Shown piece by piece: positions 61,480 through 64,000 of a stretch of 64,000 bases of DNA. How positions within the stretch are numbered: the stretch's first letter is position 1; the number at the start of each line of letters is the position of its first letter. The position numbers and the translations under genes are program-made. The stretch is from assembly GCA_030765525.1 (NCBI GenBank), contig JAVCCK010000035.1, forward strand, positions 1-64,000. The letters run 5' to 3'. The notes under the pieces were generated by a model. It was not told the origin of the DNA and did no database searches. It was given only the letters and a program-made list of their open reading frames with translations. This DNA is from Candidatus Lernaella stagnicola (GTDB lineage Bacteria > Lernaellota > Lernaellaia > Lernaellales > Lernaellaceae).

Positions 61480-62342
61480 GAATCGACTCCTTGCGACAGC
61501 CTTAGCGTTGTGGGGACAATCGGGTGGCGCCGGCGTAACTCGGGGTGCATCACGCTGGGGCAGTCGGCCAATGTGACTAACGAGGAAATGGGCGAGTAGA
61601 TGCTGCGCTTCGTCTCGTAAAGTCGCCACGAGATCTGCTCGCCGACGCCGCTGGATAAATCGGGATTCTGCCGCCAACGATCGCGACGGATCGGCTTGAT
61701 TTTCCATTGCAGGACGTTGAACAGCGATGGTGCGGCCATGAAAATGCAATCCAACCAACCCAGGCGGGCCACTTCAATATCACCGAAGCGAATTAGCTGC
61801 GGCTCGATGGGTGTCCAATGGGCACGACACCCGCGGCGATCGACCAGCAAGTTCAGCGCGGTTTTCCTGGGATCGTCGATGGCGTCCCAGATCCGCTCGA
61901 TCCGCGTGAAGAATCCGGGTAGCAGGCGAACGTCGTCTTGTAGAAAAACGTAGAATTCGGGGCGAGTCTCCTGATGTGCGGCGCGAAACATGGAATTCCA
62001 CAGACGCCAGAATCCCTCCTTGCGATAAGCCCGCGAGTTGCGCACATAGGACATCCAGTGCTGGTTCCGGCGCACGAAATCATGAACGTTGTCGTACGGG
62101 TGTTTGGACGCGTCGTCGAAAACCGAAACCCGCACGCATCGGCCATCGGTTTCCCGTTGTATGTCGTGAAGCAGGGCCAATAGATTTTCAGGGCGATTAT
62201 AGGTGGTGATGCACACGTAGAATTGCAGATGCTGTAGGCGGTCGGCCGTACAGCGAATTCGTAGCGCCTTGACGCGCCGTTTTGAATCACTCGCGTGCTG
62301 GCCGTGCCAGGCGGGCGAAAGGTTTGATCTCGAATGAATCAT
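61476..62342 (-). CDS. GT2-like glycosyltransferase
   Basis: 288 residues. The catalytic domain starts near residue 40 with FYVCITTYNRPENLLALL and contains FDDASKH and FLQDDVRL (DxD-type metal site). Residues 1-38 are basic and may be a non-homologous extension, so a later start is possible. First gene of the three-gene operon GT2, GT9, methyltransferase. Confidence 0.82.
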   Translation of the reverse strand: MIHSRSNLSPAWHGQHASDSKRRVKALRIRCTADRLQHLQFYVCITTYNRPENLLALLHDIQRETDGRCVRVSVFDDASKHPYDNVHDFVRRNQHWMSYVRNSRAYRKEGFWRLWNSMFRAAHQETRPEFYVFLQDDVRLLPGFFTRIERIWDAIDDPRKTALNLLVDRRGCRAHWTPIEPQLIRFGDIEVARLGWLDCIFMAAPSLFNVLQWKIKPIRRDRWRQNPDLSSGVGEQISWRLYETKRSIYSPISSLVTLADCPSVMHPELRRRHPIVPTTLRLSQGVDS

Positions 62343-62595
62343 ATGACCTCTGAAGATTGAACAAGCGATCCAGCCTCACTCGGCAGATCGCGAATCGGTG
62401 GAAGGAAGGGGCCGCAATGCGGCCCGGTTGGGGAGAGGGGGTAAAAGGCGGGCGCCGACGCCCTCGGCCGATCCGGGCGACGTTCGGCGTGCCGAGCGTA
62501 CGAGATTGAACGACGTGGTTCCGACGGGCCGACGTGACAGTCCGATGAGGAAAGCACGCGACGTAGGTCGACGTTTTCTGACAAGACTACGAAAA
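62343..62595. other. Gene-free stretch between HTH gene and glycosyltransferase operon
   Basis: 253 bp, GC-rich, no convincing gene on either strand. GGGCCGC and GCGGCCC form a small hairpin (about 62409-62425). The start region of the GT operon transcript probably lies here. Confidence 0.5.
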
Positions 62596-63090
62596 TCATG
62601 ACGCCGACTCGCACTCTTGGCGAACAAGCTGGCGGACGGTGGTGCGACTGCAGCGAAGCAGCTTGGCGGTTCGCCGTATGCTGCGCGTCTCCCGATAGGT
62701 TTCGAGTATTTCGGCGCGCCGTTGTTCGCGCGCCGTGTGCGCGGCGGGAATGTAGACCATGAGGGGGCCGTGTACGAAACGCTCGACCGCCCTGAATAAG
62801 TTCGTTGGCAGCGCGTCGTGCAGGTTTACATAAGACGAATCGCCGCTCCGGGCGGGCCGGCTCGATTTTTCGGACAAGGATTCGCGCAGAGCGTCGAGAT
62901 CCTCTTCCGGAAAATCAGGACACATTCTTCCGTCGAAAACGTCCCATTGAACCGGAATGCATGCCGGCTCTATCGAATCGAAGTGGCCTTTCGCGCAGCG
63001 TACCAAGGGTTGATAACCCTGGCGCCTCGCTTCGGCGTCTAGGGCAAGTTGCTTGCAGTAAAAGCAATGTCGACACACCCGCCAGCTCAT
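62596..63090 (-). CDS. Cys-rich N-terminus plus helix-turn-helix protein
   Basis: 164 residues from ATG 63090, with GGAG 8 nt upstream; ATG 63111 would add seven residues. The N-terminal part has CRHCFYCKQ and later CAKGH and PACIP, a possible zinc or Fe-S site. The C-terminal 45 residues form a Fis/homeodomain-like HTH (AEILETYRETRSIRRTAKLL, then SRTTVRQLV). It may be a DNA-binding regulator. The family is not recognised. Confidence 0.72.
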   Translation of the reverse strand: MSWRVCRHCFYCKQLALDAEARRQGYQPLVRCAKGHFDSIEPACIPVQWDVFDGRMCPDFPEEDLDALRESLSEKSSRPARSGDSSYVNLHDALPTNLFRAVERFVHGPLMVYIPAAHTAREQRRAEILETYRETRSIRRTAKLLRCSRTTVRQLVRQECESAS

Positions 63091-63687
63091 CGAAGCAACT
63101 CCGGCCAACATATCGCGCCGGGAAGCGCTGAACGGCCCCGCATACCGTCGCCTGGCTCATGCAATCTGTTGGATGTAATGAAGGTATTGCACATGACTAT
63201 TCCCCCAGAGCCTTGAAAGCGCAATATATTGCGAACCATAAAATCGAATGTAAGAAAAACACAGACGTTGGCGTAGCGTATAGCTGAGCGATCAGTTCCG
63301 ACGAATACGACCCAGGGCCTATATAATACGAAAAATCCGCTCCATCGAACCGACTGGCAACAAATAAATACCGCCGGAACGAGGCCGTGACGGCTGTTTG
63401 AGTGAGACCTGAACAGCGGGGCGCGCGCAATAATTAGCGTATAGGACGTGCAGGCGTTGTATATTGCGATACATAAACCGTGACGAGTATGCCGGACGAT
63501 GCGACTGATGCTTTGGTGCGAGCGCGTAAAGACATTGTAATATAAGGGCAATACAGTTTTTTGTTGCAATATGTGCCTCAATCCAATACAATGAAAGACA
63601 AGCAGGGTAAATAACGTATCGCAAAAATTCGCGATCCTGTCAACGGAAAAGTCAAAATAGCGATACGCAGGTAACGGAGAGGATGAT
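63091..63687. other. AT-rich intergenic region with repeated GCGATAC sites
   Basis: 597 bp without a supported gene; from about 63200 it is clearly richer in A/T than flanking DNA. It holds the 14-nt palindrome CGCAATATATTGCG (63220-63233), TGTAT/ATACA (63458-63473), and GCGATAC three times: 63466-63472, 63660-63666, and inverted at 63616-63622. The last two form the inverted pair CGTATCGC (63615-63622) / GCGATACG (63660-63667). The pattern suggests operators for the two HTH proteins. Confidence 0.55.
63564..63592 (+). promoter_or_regulatory. Promoter of the HTH-repressor gene
   Basis: TTGCAA (63564-63569), 17-nt spacer, TACAAT (63587-63592). It gives a leader of about 90 nt before ATG 63688. 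The inverted GCGATACG pair lies downstream within the transcribed leader. Confidence 0.55.
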
Positions 63688-64000
63688 ATGTACGCGAAAC
63701 GTTTGATGGAGATTCGGGACGCCTTTTTCGGCGGCGTGAATCTAAAGATGGCTGCGACGCTGGAGATCCCGGAGAGCACATTGCGCAGTTGGTTGTCGGG
63801 TCGGCAGACGCCGAACGGCGAGGTCCTGACGCGTATCTGCACGATCGTCAACGTGGCGCCCAAGTGGCTGTTGCTCGGCGAGGGGCGAATGCTGCGCGAG
63901 GAGGAGCCGGTCGATCCACACACCTTGGACGTCGAGCAAAGGCTGGGTATCACTATCTATAGTCGGGGCTCACAACGGTTGTCGAAGGAGTTCGTAACGA
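63688..64000 (+). CDS. CI-like/XRE helix-turn-helix protein, cut by window end
   Basis: At least 104 codons from ATG 63688, with GGAGAGG 5 nt upstream; the stop is beyond 64000. The N-terminal 70 residues are a helix-turn-helix of the phage CI repressor type: MAATLEIPESTLRSWLSGRQ as recognition region and the closing PKWLLLGEGRM, a WLL-GEG signature. A linker then begins a further domain. It may regulate itself through the GCGATAC sites upstream. Phage or regulator origin is not decided. Confidence 0.85.
   Translation, partial: MYAKRLMEIRDAFFGGVNLKMAATLEIPESTLRSWLSGRQTPNGEVLTRICTIVNVAPKWLLLGEGRMLREEEPVDPHTLDVEQRLGITIYSRGSQRLSKEFVT

Noticed and set aside
62541-62580. Hammerhead-ribozyme-like GATGAGGAAAG
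   Set aside because: GATGA and GAAA are present, but stem II between them is missing and the flanks do not form the other stems.
63087-63953. 867-nt minus-strand open frame across the AT-rich region
   Set aside because: Its composition is Ser/Arg/Ile/Cys-rich without recognisable domains, and it runs antisense to the convincing CI-like gene at 63688. It looks like a chance open frame.

Overview
The window looks like chromosomal DNA of a Gram-negative, GC-rich (about 60%), uncultured deltaproteobacteria-like bacterium. It carries lipid A, KDO and heptose genes, a 13-heme cytochrome beside a porin, and many lipoproteins whose lipobox cysteine is followed by long Asp/Asn-rich linkers. Such linkers remind me of candidate lineages such as Lernaellota, but I could not test that placement. 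The genes are tightly packed, with many ATGA, GTGA or TGATG start/stop overlaps, so most clusters are probably operons.

Layout. 1-1480: 65-bp tandem repeats, then a broken gene for a secreted acidic protein. 1608-4126: a glutaredoxin/ferredoxin-thioredoxin-reductase pair, a lipoprotein hydrolase and a response regulator. 4113-11402: envelope and sugar genes (undecaprenyl-diphosphatase, GDP-mannose dehydratase and a partner reductase, FapA-like and pentapeptide proteins, a PseC-like aminotransferase, a PIG-L deacetylase). 11521-14124: porin, 13-heme cytochrome and diheme lipoprotein, a candidate outer-membrane electron conduit. 14119-15882: radical SAM protein plus an unknown partner. 15968-18752: poly-gamma-glutamate genes pgsB, pgsC and a pgsW-like gene. 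19038-23968: HEAT protein, TPR protein, membrane propeller protein. 24255-29559: MarR, FmdB, a 29-residue membrane peptide, ArsR, MATE and RND transporters. 29552-34594: three lipoproteins, one sialidase-like and two paralogues of unknown function. 34751-36868: CocE-like hydrolase and a zinc-ribbon protein.

36881-44465 is a long lipid A/inner-core operon (lpxK, gmhB, heptose kinase and adenylyltransferase, epimerase, Trm112-like, kdsA, transaldolase, WaaE-like, WaaF-like). 46871-57123 continues with a second heptosyltransferase, GT4, O-antigen ligase, a second heptose kinase, DUF4416, yicC, gmk, spoT and a GT-C protein. 57221-64000 holds an HTH/deoxyribosyltransferase-like protein, a repeat lipoprotein, tRNA-Leu(UAA), a small glycosylation operon, and two HTH proteins around an AT-rich region.

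The most striking result is two GEMM-I (cyclic-di-GMP-I) riboswitches on the minus strand, at 45567-45656 and 59586-59675. Each precedes an exported lipoprotein gene. In each leader an 8-nt anti-Shine-Dalgarno perfectly complements the ribosome binding site, and the 3' strand of P1 can pair with the same or adjoining bases. The same translational OFF-switch design therefore appears twice in front of unrelated surface proteins. No GGDEF, EAL or PilZ gene lies in the window.
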